The notes under the pieces: generated by a model
What the model saw: only the letters and a program-made list of their open reading frames with translations
What the model was told of the DNA's origin: nothing
Databases searched by the model: none
Position numbers and translations under genes: made by a program
Assembly: GCA_051418075.1 (NCBI GenBank)
Contig: JBPRGG010000087.1
Span: 73,181 to 137,180, forward strand
DNA length: 64,000 nt
Direction: 5' to 3'
Source: JBPRGG01 sp051418075
Lineage (GTDB): Bacteria > Bacteroidota > Bacteroidia > Cytophagales > Cyclobacteriaceae
Shown here: piece by piece, positions 45,810 to 55,648 of the stretch
How the letters are laid out: each line of letters begins with the position of its first letter
How positions within the stretch are numbered: the first letter of the stretch is position 1

Positions 45810-47759
45810 TTAGTACTTCCCACCGATACTCCTGGTATTTAAGGCCAGGCTATCTGGAAAAACTGGCAACCTGGATGGAACCTTGGTCAGTCCAGTGGTA
45901 TCATTTAATGATTTCATAAATGCAATCAGGCTTTCTTTTTCATAGGATGTTAAATTTAACGGATCAGGCGGTAAAGTCTGATTGGGTACATCGATGCCCA
46001 AACCGATTCCTCCTCCTTTGTCGTAGAAGTCCACTACTTCTTCCAGCGACTGGTAAACACCATTGTGCATATAAGGCGCTGTAAACTCGATATTCCTGAC
46101 TGTCATGGTTTTGAATGAGTGCTTGTAGATGTCTGCTCTTTGCGTGACATTACCCCTGTTACGACCCAGATCCGGATCTATTTCAGGAGCTAAGGTATCG
46201 GTAGAAGCAGGCACTCCCAATACTTCTGTTTCATTATCACGATAAAGCGGCGGTACTAAACCATTGAATGTCGGCGCAAAATGACAGGTGCCACAAGCCG
46301 CTTTTCCCATAAACAAATTAAAGCCATCTTTTACCTGTTGATCGATGTGTACTTTTTCTCCCCGCACATAGCGGTCAAATTCAGAATCAAGGGCAGTCAA
46401 AGATGACACATAAGCCGTTATGGAAGCTGAAATGGTGTATTTATTGATCAGCTTATCTTCTTCCATATAAGGAAAGACCTGGCGAAATCTCTGCTGGTAT
46501 TCCTGGCTGGACAATAATTTATCAATGATTTCGATATAGGTTGTATTCAGCTCTTTGTGGTCGAAAACCACATGGTCGATTTGATTTTCGAGATCTCCCT
46601 TGCGTAAATCATAAAAAAACTGGTCAGAATAGACAGCATTGATCAAAGTGGGTGCGTTTCGTTGCACCGTTCCTTTGAAATCCATGGCCAGGCTTTTTGC
46701 CATTCCATCTGTAAAAGCTAACTTAGGATTGTGGCAGGATGCACAGGATCGCTGGTTGTTTTTGGATAGGACAGGGTCAAAAAATAAAAGCTGACCCAGT
46801 TCAATCATTTCCGGCTGTTGTAATTCTTCACCGGGGACCATAGTGTAAAAGTAGGGATTAATAAAATCCTGATCAAACAGGTTGTCAGCAAAGTAGTTTA
46901 AGGAAAACTTGGTATAGCGGGGATTGGTTTCGTACATGGTTTCTACACCTAACGCGGTATGCACCTGCAAAATCTTATCATATAAAGGATTGACGTAAGC
47001 GGTAAGAAATTGCAAGCGGTCAAATGAATCAAAATCCGGATGCTCTTTAATAAATTGAATGGCATTTTGATAGGTATCGACCACTTCAGCTCCCAGCTGC
47101 TTATCTTTTTGATTTAATAAAGCCTGATAGGCTCCAAACTCCCTGTTTAACTGGCTCAGTGAAGTCATTGCTTCATCTAAAGATAACAAGGCAGCTGGCG
47201 AATCAAATCCTGTTACACCTAAGGTAAAAATCCGGATAAGCTGCAGGCGGCTGGCTTCAAAAAACTGCCGATGATTCAAAGGAACCACCTTCATTCGTCT
47301 GGAAGCTTCACGGGTACGCTCATTAAACTGACGGGATAGGTCAAGTAATTTGGCTCTGTTTTCCCCGTACGTTCCTGTATACAAAAGCTCTTCCATAATT
47401 TGCAACCCCTTGGGTTCGATTACACTGATCGAGGATGCATTTCTCTCCAATTTGGGTAAGGGAGCCCCGTGCAGGTAATCATTGACAAATTCCTGATCCA
47501 GATACGCCATCCAGTGTTCAACTTTCTTAAAGCTTTGCCTTAAATCATTGAAGGCAGTGGTCAGTGTACTGTCAAATTCAGGTTTTTTTTGAAGCAGGTG
47601 GTAAAATGCATCTGCATCTAGCTTAAGCTGATCCAAATTGTTATGGAAATCATTTTCAATAAAACTCATCGGACCTTCATCAGGACTGGTAGATCGAAAG
47701 GAGGAAATCATTACCAACAGTCCTGCCACACCACCTATTATTAAAATGATTTTATTCAT
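45810..47759 (-). CDS. MauG-type dihaem cytochrome c peroxidase with N-terminal helical domain
   Basis: A 649-residue protein anchored or exported by an N-terminal helix (IILIIGGVAGLLVMISSF). Residues about 30-300 are all-helical, with an imelysin-like look (VEHWMAYLDQEFVNDYL). Residues about 310-640 are a dihaem peroxidase domain: C339-AS-C342-H in RSCASCHNP, C489-GT-C492-H in AACGTCHFAP, LGQLLFFDPVLSKNN at the start, and FKTMTVRNIEFTAPYMHNG near the end. Family members reduce H2O2 or oxidise protein and small-molecule substrates through a high-valent dihaem state. It is the second gene of the haem operon, 84 nt after the PhoX-like gene. Confidence 0.92.
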   Translation of the reverse strand: MNKIILIIGGVAGLLVMISSFRSTSPDEGPMSFIENDFHNNLDQLKLDADAFYHLLQKKPEFDSTLTTAFNDLRQSFKKVEHWMAYLDQEFVNDYLHGAPLPKLERNASSISVIEPKGLQIMEELLYTGTYGENRAKLLDLSRQFNERTREASRRMKVVPLNHRQFFEASRLQLIRIFTLGVTGFDSPAALLSLDEAMTSLSQLNREFGAYQALLNQKDKQLGAEVVDTYQNAIQFIKEHPDFDSFDRLQFLTAYVNPLYDKILQVHTALGVETMYETNPRYTKFSLNYFADNLFDQDFINPYFYTMVPGEELQQPEMIELGQLLFFDPVLSKNNQRSCASCHNPKLAFTDGMAKSLAMDFKGTVQRNAPTLINAVYSDQFFYDLRKGDLENQIDHVVFDHKELNTTYIEIIDKLLSSQEYQQRFRQVFPYMEEDKLINKYTISASITAYVSSLTALDSEFDRYVRGEKVHIDQQVKDGFNLFMGKAACGTCHFAPTFNGLVPPLYRDNETEVLGVPASTDTLAPEIDPDLGRNRGNVTQRADIYKHSFKTMTVRNIEFTAPYMHNGVYQSLEEVVDFYDKGGGIGLGIDVPNQTLPPDPLNLTSYEKESLIAFMKSLNDTTGLTKVPSRLPVFPDSLALNTRSIGGKY

Positions 47760-47843
47760 TATCTACAGAAGTAAAGTATGATTTTATGATATGAAGAAAA
47801 TGATTAGGCTGTAAAAAACAGCCTAATCAATGTATAATCTTGT

Positions 47844-49754
47844 TTATTGGATAGAGACTTTACCTGAGAAGCCTTTGTTGGTTTTTAACAGGTAAACACC
47901 TTTTTTCAAATCATCTACCCGAAGTGAAGAAACCTGACGGGCTACTCTTATTCTTTTACCCATAGCATCGTACAATGCTACATCCACCACTTCATTGAAA
48001 TTAAGTGTTCGGGAAACAGGGTTAGGATAGATGGTGAAATTTTTTGAATTCAACGCTTCTTCTTTTAATTCAGTAACTTCATCAATGGCTGACACGGCAA
48101 AATCCCAGCCTGTAATAGCGTAAGTTAATGAATTGTTGAAAGGATAGTTATTTACATCTTCGCTGGAATTGGGATGCTGAGAGTTAGCAAAAACTGTTTT
48201 TCCATCCGGAGTGGCTATAGGACCAGTCACTTCTGCACCCTGAGGTATCACAGATATTCGGATCAGATCGTCTACCGTAGGATCAGCAATGCTCATATCC
48301 AGCAGGAATAATTCACAGGTCCTGTTACTGATTCCGGCTGGTACCCTACCATTGGAAGTACCATTCAGGTCTTCGGCAATGATCATAAAAGTTTTACCTT
48401 CTACTTTCAGGTAGGACAAACCATCAGGATTACCTAAATGCTTGTCAGGATAAGCAGCCATGTCCGGAGATTCTGGATAGTAAGGACCACCATTCAGGTA
48501 CACATCTACCATATCAGTAGCAGGGTCATAAACTAATACACGGCCATAATAGTCATTGAACTGACCATTTGTAACCATATCAAGGATCTCCTGATCAGGT
48601 TTGTCATCAGAAATGCCTAATACTTCTCTAACGGCACTTACAATATGAGGGCTCACTTGTCCACCTAATGCTAATTCATCCCCCCATCTGGTATTACCAC
48701 CTCTGACAATATTGTCTCGTGCAGTTTCGGTCATGTAGATTTTTCCATCGATTTGAGTGGCCCATTCCAATCGGTTGAACATGGATGCACCTCTGGAGTA
48801 AGCACTGTCCTGGATATACAACATTTCATCCAGGCTGCCATTATTCATTTCTATCCAGTTGCCCATATCTCCACCGTCATGCTTGTATACATATAATGTA
48901 CCTTTAGTGAAATCACCGGCTTCATCAGCCACAAATTTAGAGAATAGACCAGGTGTGTTATCTTCAGTCAGGTAAACAATTTTGTTATCATCCATAAAAG
49001 CGCCACCTTCATAAGCCTGACGTCCCCAGTTGTACTGTTTTCTCAAAGCTACGGCTTGCTTAGGATCGATTTCTACCATCCAGTTTTTGTTCTGGTATTT
49101 TTTGATGGTTTCATCTTTAAATAAGGGATCCACTACCGGTGTTATAGTCTGGCCATTGGCTGTTCCTACACCGATGGTAAAGTCGGAAGTATCACGGTCT
49201 ACAATACCATCGTTACCAGATACCCACCACTCTTCCGCAGTCCATATTCTACCTTCAGGACTTACAATTCCACCGCAGTTCATACCTGTTTCACCTACAG
49301 TGTTTACAAAGTCTACGTTAAAGAACTTTCCGCTTCTTCCATCATTCAAAGTTTGATCTACGATTTCGATCTCATCGGTCAAGGAATTTCTTTTCACTTT
49401 AAAAACAGTCATTCCTCCACCGTCACCAATGGAGTCATTCATTTCTTTCATTTCGTGGTTTACAGAAATCCAACCCAAATCATCACTCTCAGTATCAGGA
49501 GTAAACCCGATAAAATCATGCCATTGCTTGGCAATAGCTTCACCAGCTTCGTTACCATAAGTAGGAGTAGTTTGTACTTTATCTACACCTCCTACAAATA
49601 AAACCTGAAATTTAAGTGGTGATGGTGGCATCATTACTTCATTGGGAAGAAAGTCGACGTCTTTAGGGTCAACCTCTACATCAAACATAAACTGGCTGTA
49701 TCCAGCTAATGACAATGACAGCATAAAAAATAGCGAAAGATAAATTTTTTTCAT
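47844..49754 (-). CDS. PhoX-like (DUF839) phosphatase with T9SS sorting domain
   Basis: A 636-residue secreted protein with a signal peptide (SLSLAGYSQ). The body follows the PhoX/DUF839 pattern: NCGGIVSPEGRIWTAEEWW, MDDNKIVYLTEDNTPGLFSKF, LEWATQIDGKIYMTETARD, NPDGLSYLKV and NSQHPNSSEDVNNYPFNN. PhoX enzymes are calcium/iron-dependent alkaline phosphatases with a propeller fold. The last 75 residues (FTIYPNPVSRTLNFN, GVYLLKTNKGFSGKVSIQ) are a type A T9SS C-terminal domain, so the protein is exported by the system that includes PorU, encoded nearby. It heads the haem operon; a TAGCTTTG box (complement of 49794-49801) lies 40 nt upstream. Confidence 0.88.
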   Translation of the reverse strand: MKKIYLSLFFMLSLSLAGYSQFMFDVEVDPKDVDFLPNEVMMPPSPLKFQVLFVGGVDKVQTTPTYGNEAGEAIAKQWHDFIGFTPDTESDDLGWISVNHEMKEMNDSIGDGGGMTVFKVKRNSLTDEIEIVDQTLNDGRSGKFFNVDFVNTVGETGMNCGGIVSPEGRIWTAEEWWVSGNDGIVDRDTSDFTIGVGTANGQTITPVVDPLFKDETIKKYQNKNWMVEIDPKQAVALRKQYNWGRQAYEGGAFMDDNKIVYLTEDNTPGLFSKFVADEAGDFTKGTLYVYKHDGGDMGNWIEMNNGSLDEMLYIQDSAYSRGASMFNRLEWATQIDGKIYMTETARDNIVRGGNTRWGDELALGGQVSPHIVSAVREVLGISDDKPDQEILDMVTNGQFNDYYGRVLVYDPATDMVDVYLNGGPYYPESPDMAAYPDKHLGNPDGLSYLKVEGKTFMIIAEDLNGTSNGRVPAGISNRTCELFLLDMSIADPTVDDLIRISVIPQGAEVTGPIATPDGKTVFANSQHPNSSEDVNNYPFNNSLTYAITGWDFAVSAIDEVTELKEEALNSKNFTIYPNPVSRTLNFNEVVDVALYDAMGKRIRVARQVSSLRVDDLKKGVYLLKTNKGFSGKVSIQ

Positions 49755-50182
49755 AGGTAAATATTTTTGTTTTTAGGTAAAAATTAATCTCCTCAAAGCT
49801 ATGATAGTAATATTACCTTTAAATTAAGCTGGGTTGATGAAATGTTTAATATTAAAAATAGTCTGTGCGACAAGATTGGCTGAGACTGACATCCTATAAT
49901 CCGAAAATTTTACATGTAAGGAAAATGCCAGAAAAATAAGATAATGCCGGCAGAATTTACAATAAGTTTATGGTTTCCACATTGAACTGACACCAAGATG
50001 TTTAGATTGAGTTTAAAAATGAGCAAAGCAAAACAATATTTGGAATGATATTAAAAACATTAACAGACTTAACTATTTGATAATATAAAATTTATGTTTC
50101 CCAAAGATTATCTTTGTATTAATTGTCTGAATTAGCCTCCTATAATGCTTGTGGTCCTTTTATCTTTGAAGCAAAAAAAGCC
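49755..50182. other. divergent promoter region of the haem island
   Basis: 428 nt between the PhoX-led operon and the discoidin/haem pair. On the reverse strand TAGCTTTG (complement of 49794-49801) is an exact -7 box for phoX. On the forward strand two exact -7 boxes occur, TATCTTTG at 50109-50116 and again at 50161-50168. No good -33 partner is visible for any of them, which may mean activator control. No ORF is supported. Confidence 0.45.
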
Positions 50183-50713
50183 ATGAAAATCGTCTTTTAC
50201 TGTATTGCTTTTTGTTTATTACCTGTCCTTCTTTTGGGACAAAACCAGAAACTCACTAATCTTGAAGGTACTACTGCCAGGGCAAGTAATGAAGAAATTA
50301 ATCCGGCACTGGCCATAGATGGCAACACTTCTACCCACTGGGAAAGCCAGGGTTTTACCAAAAGGTCCACCCAGGCATGGTTTGAAATTGAATTGCCCCA
50401 AGCCTGTTTGGTACGTAAAATAAACATCAATTGGAAAGTACCTGCTACCAATTTTAAGCTTTCCTATACTGATAGTTTGGGTAATTGGCAAACAGTAGAA
50501 TTTGCCCGCAATAATAATAAATATGCCAATTCAGTTGTCAACCATTTCGAAGCTACATTTGTCACCAACAAAATCCAGATTAAAATGCTCAGCCGGGTTA
50601 TGATGTCGGTGTTCACAGGAGGTGATATTTTTGATGATGAACCGATTGGCTATGCCATTAAGGAAATTGAAGTGCTAGGGGAAATTGTAGATGATGAAAA
50701 TACGATTAATTAA
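50183..50713 (+). CDS. exported F5/8 type C (discoidin) domain protein
   Basis: A 176-residue protein. I start at ATG 50183 (MKIVFYCIAFCLLPVLLLGQ, a full signal peptide) because the in-frame TTG at 50123 gives an N-terminus with no signal. The mature part is one discoidin domain: ARASNEEINPALAIDGNTST-HWES, then WFEIELPQACLVRKININW, and a closing IKEIEVLGE strand. Such domains bind carbohydrates or other surface ligands. The 3' end overlaps the haem/FG-GAP gene by 23 nt, so the two are coupled. Confidence 0.88.
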   Translation: MKIVFYCIAFCLLPVLLLGQNQKLTNLEGTTARASNEEINPALAIDGNTSTHWESQGFTKRSTQAWFEIELPQACLVRKININWKVPATNFKLSYTDSLGNWQTVEFARNNNKYANSVVNHFEATFVTNKIQIKMLSRVMMSVFTGGDIFDDEPIGYAIKEIEVLGEIVDDENTIN

Positions 50714-52256
50714 TAGCCTCTATGCAGGATTAACCTTTATTGTTCTTAATTCAGGGTGTAATACTGAAAAGGATAAAAATCAGGCGACTGAAGAAAAAAA
50801 AGTTCAGTCAGTGGCAGCAGAACGCCTGGCAAAAACCTACTGTGCCACCTGTCATTTGTATCCTGAACCCCATCTGCTCGATAAAACCTCCTGGAAAAAA
50901 TATGTACTACCCCGGATGGGCTATTTTTGGGGTATTTACCCCCACGATTCGGTCAGACAGGGCTTGATAGAATCCGGTTCAGGGGGACAAATGGTAGAAG
51001 CAGCCAAAGTGTTTCCTGAAAAGGAACTGCTCCCGGAAGAAACCTACTCCAGGATTGTGGATTTTTATCTTGAAAATGCACCGGATCAGTTACCTGACAC
51101 TACAAACCCTGAAAAAAGCATTTTAAGATTATTTGATATACATATCCCCAATTTCAGGATGTCTCCTCCCAGCACCACCATGGTAAGCATTAACCCAGAT
51201 CAAACTGTATATTTGGGAGATGCCCATACTAAAAGTTTTTACCAATTTTCTGCCGGAGCTGATTTACTACAAGCCGCCCGGCTAAAAGAAGGAGCAGTTT
51301 GGCTGGAAGCATTACCTGATCAATTACTGATCCTGGTGATGGGATCTTTTTCACCCACCGATGATCAATCGGGTTTCCTGATTTCTTTATCTTTGAATGA
51401 ACAGGGTAAAGCAAAGGTTTTAATAGATGATCTGCAACGCCCTGTTCATTTTGTAAGAGGGGACCTGGACCAGGATCAACTTCCGGATCTGGTGATCTGT
51501 GAATTTGCCAAATGGACCGGCTCCTTGTCCTGGTGGAAAAACCTGGGCAATGGTTCCTATCAACGTAAGGTATTAAGAAACAAACCCGGTGCCACTAAGT
51601 CGTACATCAGAGATCTAAATAAGGATGGGTTCCCCGACGTGGTAGCACTGTTTGGGCAGGGTGATGAAGGTATTTTTGCCTTTTACAATGACGGAAAAGG
51701 AAATTTCAAAGAAAAAAACCTACTCAGGTTTTCCCCCAGCCATGGTTCCAGTTATTTTAACTTCTATGATTTTAATGGCGATGGAGCAGATGACATCATT
51801 TATACCGCCGGAGATAATGCAGATTTTCGCCCAGTACTTAAACCCTATCACGGGATCTATATTTTTCAAAATGATGGTCAGAATCAATTTCATCAAACGT
51901 TTTTCTACTCCCTTAACGGAGCCTATGCAGCCTTTCCCGATGATTTTGACCTGGACGGCGATACAGATATAGCGGCTATATCTTTTTTTCCTGATTTCAC
52001 TCATCACCCTGAGGAAGGTTTTGTCTGGCTGGAAAACCAGGGTGATTTCACTTTCAAACCCCATCATTTACCCCAACAGGGCTGGGGACGATGGATCGTG
52101 ATGGACCAGGGAGACATTGATTTGGATGGTGATCAGGACCTGGTATTAGGTTCATTAGCCTTTGAAGTAATTTCTCCCCGGAGTGCTGAATTTATGCAGG
52201 AATGGGTAAATGCAGGAATTCCTTATATTTTACTGAAAAACAATACCATACAATAA
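50691..52256 (+). CDS. haem-binding lipoprotein with FG-GAP/VCBS-type propeller
   Basis: A 521-residue lipoprotein (VLNSGCNTEK, Cys about 23). A monohaem c-type domain occupies residues about 42-145: C51-AT-C54-H55, a candidate distal Met in VLPRMGYFWG. The remaining 370 residues hold FG-GAP/VCBS-like repeats with calcium-type loops: DLDQDQLPDLV, DLNKDGFPDVV, DFNGDGADDII, DFDLDGDTDIA and DIDLDGDQDLV. A haem domain joined to a propeller suggests a surface redox protein. Start could be ATG 50691 or 50694. It overlaps the discoidin gene and ends 32 nt before the stop of the convergent porU. Confidence 0.88.
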   Translation: MMKIRLINSLYAGLTFIVLNSGCNTEKDKNQATEEKKVQSVAAERLAKTYCATCHLYPEPHLLDKTSWKKYVLPRMGYFWGIYPHDSVRQGLIESGSGGQMVEAAKVFPEKELLPEETYSRIVDFYLENAPDQLPDTTNPEKSILRLFDIHIPNFRMSPPSTTMVSINPDQTVYLGDAHTKSFYQFSAGADLLQAARLKEGAVWLEALPDQLLILVMGSFSPTDDQSGFLISLSLNEQGKAKVLIDDLQRPVHFVRGDLDQDQLPDLVICEFAKWTGSLSWWKNLGNGSYQRKVLRNKPGATKSYIRDLNKDGFPDVVALFGQGDEGIFAFYNDGKGNFKEKNLLRFSPSHGSSYFNFYDFNGDGADDIIYTAGDNADFRPVLKPYHGIYIFQNDGQNQFHQTFFYSLNGAYAAFPDDFDLDGDTDIAAISFFPDFTHHPEEGFVWLENQGDFTFKPHHLPQQGWGRWIVMDQGDIDLDGDQDLVLGSLAFEVISPRSAEFMQEWVNAGIPYILLKNNTIQ

Positions 52257-52288
52257 TTAATATCTTCGGGAAATACGTCGCAATAAAC

Positions 52289-55200
52289 CTACTCCAAAAA
52301 CAAGAATTTTCCTGTTTTTATAAGGGGTGGCGGGGCGTTCCTCCTCTCCTGCTCCACTATGATCTTATAAAGGTACATTCCCGGCTGGTAGTGGCCTTTA
52401 TCCAGTTTTATGAGCTTATTTTTTGCTTTAGAAGAGAAACTTCTGTTCATCAAAATAGCTCCTGAATAGGCGTAGATCAACTGTAAGTGGATCTGATAGG
52501 TTTGACCTTCCTGGGGAAAATGAATAGCTAAATTAAAATATTGATCAGCCGGATTGGGATAGGTGTTAATGACCACCTGATTGTAAATATAGAAACTGAT
52601 CGTGGCTTGCTGTTCATTACCATAAAGGTCATAGGCAACCACCGTTAAAGTATATTGTCCTGGTTCAAGATCTGCTAAGGACAGAAGAAGTGATCCGGAT
52701 CTGAAATCACCTACCTCAGGTTTATACATATCAGTCAGGTCCAATGTCCTGGTTTGGGTTCCGGATAAAAATCCCACAATGGCTGGTAAATCTTCCTGAT
52801 TTTGCAGGTTTTTAAAACCTAAACCACTTTCATCAAAAAATGAAACCATCAGTTTTGATTCATAGGTGATGTAATTGATATCAGAGTAAGCAGGTTGATC
52901 ATCAATTTCATAGGATATTTCAGGGGGAATGGTATCAGCAAATATTTGCCCTGAATCCAGCAAAAATTTCAGATCAGACACATTTCCCATGGCATCTTTA
53001 TGGCGGATACTATCCCAGGCATACAGGCTGATTTTGCCAGAAACCGAATCACCCAAAAGTTCCTGGGGGATGATATGGGAAAATTCGAACTGCCCTTTTA
53101 CAACATTGACTAGTCCCCGGAATAAGATATCTTCCCGGTTCTCAAAGGTAAATTTGGTTGCTTCTCCCTGGTTTCCTAAAGTTTCTATCTGGCTAGGGCT
53201 ATCGTACACCACATACTCCAGTTTTCCGTTAAATTGCTGGTCAGGGATTCCATTCTCCTTGATTTCTCCGGTATACAGAACTCCATTTGACCCTTCCTCC
53301 ACCTGATTGATGCCAGTTATGTAAATTTCATTTTGAGGATAGGCCAAAGTCATAGATGGATCTCCCAATAAAGAGAAGTTGCGGTTAATCACTCCTTCGA
53401 TCGCATTGTTTTTTGTTTCTAAAAATACATCTCCCAAGCGTTTCCATTGCTGATTATACTTCTCAAATACCGCATCATAAAAGGCGCGGCTTAAGGCGAA
53501 ATTAGTAGTAAAAAAAACCGGCCTGGTAGTAGTCAAAAGGGCAATAGCTCCTCCATCGGGCTTCAACAATAACCTTTCTGCTCCCGATTGTCTGGCCCAA
53601 TCATCAAACCGGCCGAACTCACAGGTGGCAGTAAGGAATAAGGGCAGATTATTCTGGTTTTTCCAGTTTTCGATCATATCCACCGAAAAGATGTACTCAT
53701 TGGTCCAGGCAGTTTCTGCACCATGACCAATAAAATCCAGGATCAGGGTCCCCTCCTTCATGTATTGATCCAGTATTTGTACCATTTCCGGGGATCGATA
53801 GGAATTATGATCAATTTGCTGTTTGGGATACCGGTCCATCATGATCCGGTCCGGATTAAAATCGGCATAGTTTTGTTCTACCTGGCTGGCTAAAAAGTCG
53901 GATTGCAACTGATGTTTGTTATTATCTCCGTCATCAGCAAAAAAAGCCAGTTTGGTGCGCCAATCACCGATTGAAGCCGGATCAGTTTCATAGTGAATGA
54001 TTTTGTTCACCAGGTTTAAAGCTTCAGTGACGGAATTCACAGGTAACCTTCCTATAGACAGGTCCATCAGATGATCATTGTTGATCCCCTTTTCACTCCA
54101 CAAGCCTTCTTCCTGATCCATAAAGGCAAAATAATCATCCGAAGCAAAACTAAGCACATTATGCACGGACTCAAATGACTGGTATGTAGGTACCATGTTG
54201 GTATTATCAGGGTATTTACTTTTATAATCGTAAGAAGCATCACCCATCAGCAATACATATTTGAGCCTCTCCTGCTGGTAAAGATGTCTGATAAAATTTC
54301 GAATGGCAGTTACATCCTGACGACCACTGGAAAATTCATGGTAGATCTGATCCACAGTTACAACTTCCACCGTCAAATTGCTGAAAGACTGCCTGTGCTG
54401 AGCCAGTTTTGTTGCAGCCTCCCGGAAGGCATCAACAGTAATTATCAGAAGTTCAGGAGCGGTCAATCCATGCAAATTCTGAGGGCTAATTTTTCCCAGA
54501 ATTTCAGGGGAGGGTAAATATTGAGGATCAAATGCAACGTAAGTATGTAGATAAGTACTTTGCTCGGTAAAATAAGCTTTGCCATTTTGCCAGAAAAAAT
54601 CACATTTTTTTATATGATTATACTCCGTAATGTCCCAGACTACAGGTTTTTGTTTAGCCTGAAGTACATAACGAACTATTTCCCGATCTGTACTTTCAAA
54701 AACCCTGAAAATGATTGGTTCAGTTTCTAGTTTTAGGGGCTGGGTAAAATTAAGCCTCATCCAATCAAGATACAAAGACTGAGAGGAACCAGAGAGGTTT
54801 TCCACTGTGATCTCCAACTTATCTGTGAATTGCAGAAGGCTATCATGAAAAGAAAGAATTGCCTCTCCAACTTGTCCTTGTTCTCCATACTGATAAAAAG
54901 GGCTTTTTTTAATTTGAAGGGAACCTGCTTGGGCTCCGTTAATAGTAAATCGTAATTCAGTAGTTGTCGAGGCCTGACTGAGTGCCCTGACCTGGAGACT
55001 CACCTGACCAGAGTCATGGCAAATGGGAACATCATAGGTTAAAGTCAATGATTTATCTTCGGCCAGATTTTCTCCCAGCCAGTATCTGCCAGACTTTACC
55101 AGGTTTATCAATTCTTTTTCATGATGAATAAAACCATCAAAACAGGTCAAATCATGGGTATTTAGTACTGCCAGGTTTTCTCTGGTACTGATTCGTTTAC

Positions 55201-55648
55201 CTTTTTCGGAACTGACTGTTAAAAAATAATAATTGGCCTCATCATACAGGTTTTTCTGATAATGGATTTGTCGGTTCATAGGATCAGCAGCTATCAGATC
55301 CGGACCTTCCGCATAAAAAGCAATATAATCATCTTGATGGAAAACACCATCTGCTTCTCCTTCAACATAAATGGCCAATTCTGTCAGGTCATCAGGAAAT
55401 GCTTCATTATTTGACTGAGGCAGCATTCCGGTGGGAATACCGTAGATCTTGATATTCCTGGGATCCAGCAGGTCCGGATCAATTCCCATGGGCAAAAGGC
55501 TGGTGTAATCAATTTTGTAAACCCCATGATGTTTCACTGTTAATTTATAGAAATCTCCGGTGGCTAAAACAGAGTTAATTTTAGCCTGAGCCAACCCCAT
55601 GGTGGAACAACACAACTGAAATAATATCGACCCAATTAATGCTTTCAA
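52289..55648 (-). CDS. porU: type IX secretion system sortase PorU
   Basis: A 1119-residue gingipain-like (C25) protease that cleaves the C-terminal domain of T9SS cargo at the cell surface and attaches it to A-LPS. The catalytic pair is visible: H642 in DFIGHGAETAW and C676 in TATCEFGRFDD. The N-terminal part carries the PorU-type beta domains (FYKLTVKHHGVYKIDYTSLL), and the C-terminus has its own YPNPADQYFNLAI domain. The start is a TTG (55646-55648): the preceding in-frame codon is TAA and the signal peptide MKALIGSILFQLCC begins right there. No other por genes lie in the window. Nearby cargo: the PhoX-like protein and the repeat protein at the right edge. Confidence 0.93.
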   Translation of the reverse strand: MKALIGSILFQLCCSTMGLAQAKINSVLATGDFYKLTVKHHGVYKIDYTSLLPMGIDPDLLDPRNIKIYGIPTGMLPQSNNEAFPDDLTELAIYVEGEADGVFHQDDYIAFYAEGPDLIAADPMNRQIHYQKNLYDEANYYFLTVSSEKGKRISTRENLAVLNTHDLTCFDGFIHHEKELINLVKSGRYWLGENLAEDKSLTLTYDVPICHDSGQVSLQVRALSQASTTTELRFTINGAQAGSLQIKKSPFYQYGEQGQVGEAILSFHDSLLQFTDKLEITVENLSGSSQSLYLDWMRLNFTQPLKLETEPIIFRVFESTDREIVRYVLQAKQKPVVWDITEYNHIKKCDFFWQNGKAYFTEQSTYLHTYVAFDPQYLPSPEILGKISPQNLHGLTAPELLIITVDAFREAATKLAQHRQSFSNLTVEVVTVDQIYHEFSSGRQDVTAIRNFIRHLYQQERLKYVLLMGDASYDYKSKYPDNTNMVPTYQSFESVHNVLSFASDDYFAFMDQEEGLWSEKGINNDHLMDLSIGRLPVNSVTEALNLVNKIIHYETDPASIGDWRTKLAFFADDGDNNKHQLQSDFLASQVEQNYADFNPDRIMMDRYPKQQIDHNSYRSPEMVQILDQYMKEGTLILDFIGHGAETAWTNEYIFSVDMIENWKNQNNLPLFLTATCEFGRFDDWARQSGAERLLLKPDGGAIALLTTTRPVFFTTNFALSRAFYDAVFEKYNQQWKRLGDVFLETKNNAIEGVINRNFSLLGDPSMTLAYPQNEIYITGINQVEEGSNGVLYTGEIKENGIPDQQFNGKLEYVVYDSPSQIETLGNQGEATKFTFENREDILFRGLVNVVKGQFEFSHIIPQELLGDSVSGKISLYAWDSIRHKDAMGNVSDLKFLLDSGQIFADTIPPEISYEIDDQPAYSDINYITYESKLMVSFFDESGLGFKNLQNQEDLPAIVGFLSGTQTRTLDLTDMYKPEVGDFRSGSLLLSLADLEPGQYTLTVVAYDLYGNEQQATISFYIYNQVVINTYPNPADQYFNLAIHFPQEGQTYQIHLQLIYAYSGAILMNRSFSSKAKNKLIKLDKGHYQPGMYLYKIIVEQERRNAPPPLIKTGKFLFLE

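Noticed and set aside
50123..50182. N-terminal extension of the discoidin gene from TTG 50123
   Set aside because: It would put 20 non-signal residues before a perfect signal peptide, and it covers a second -7 box; ATG 50183 is preferred.
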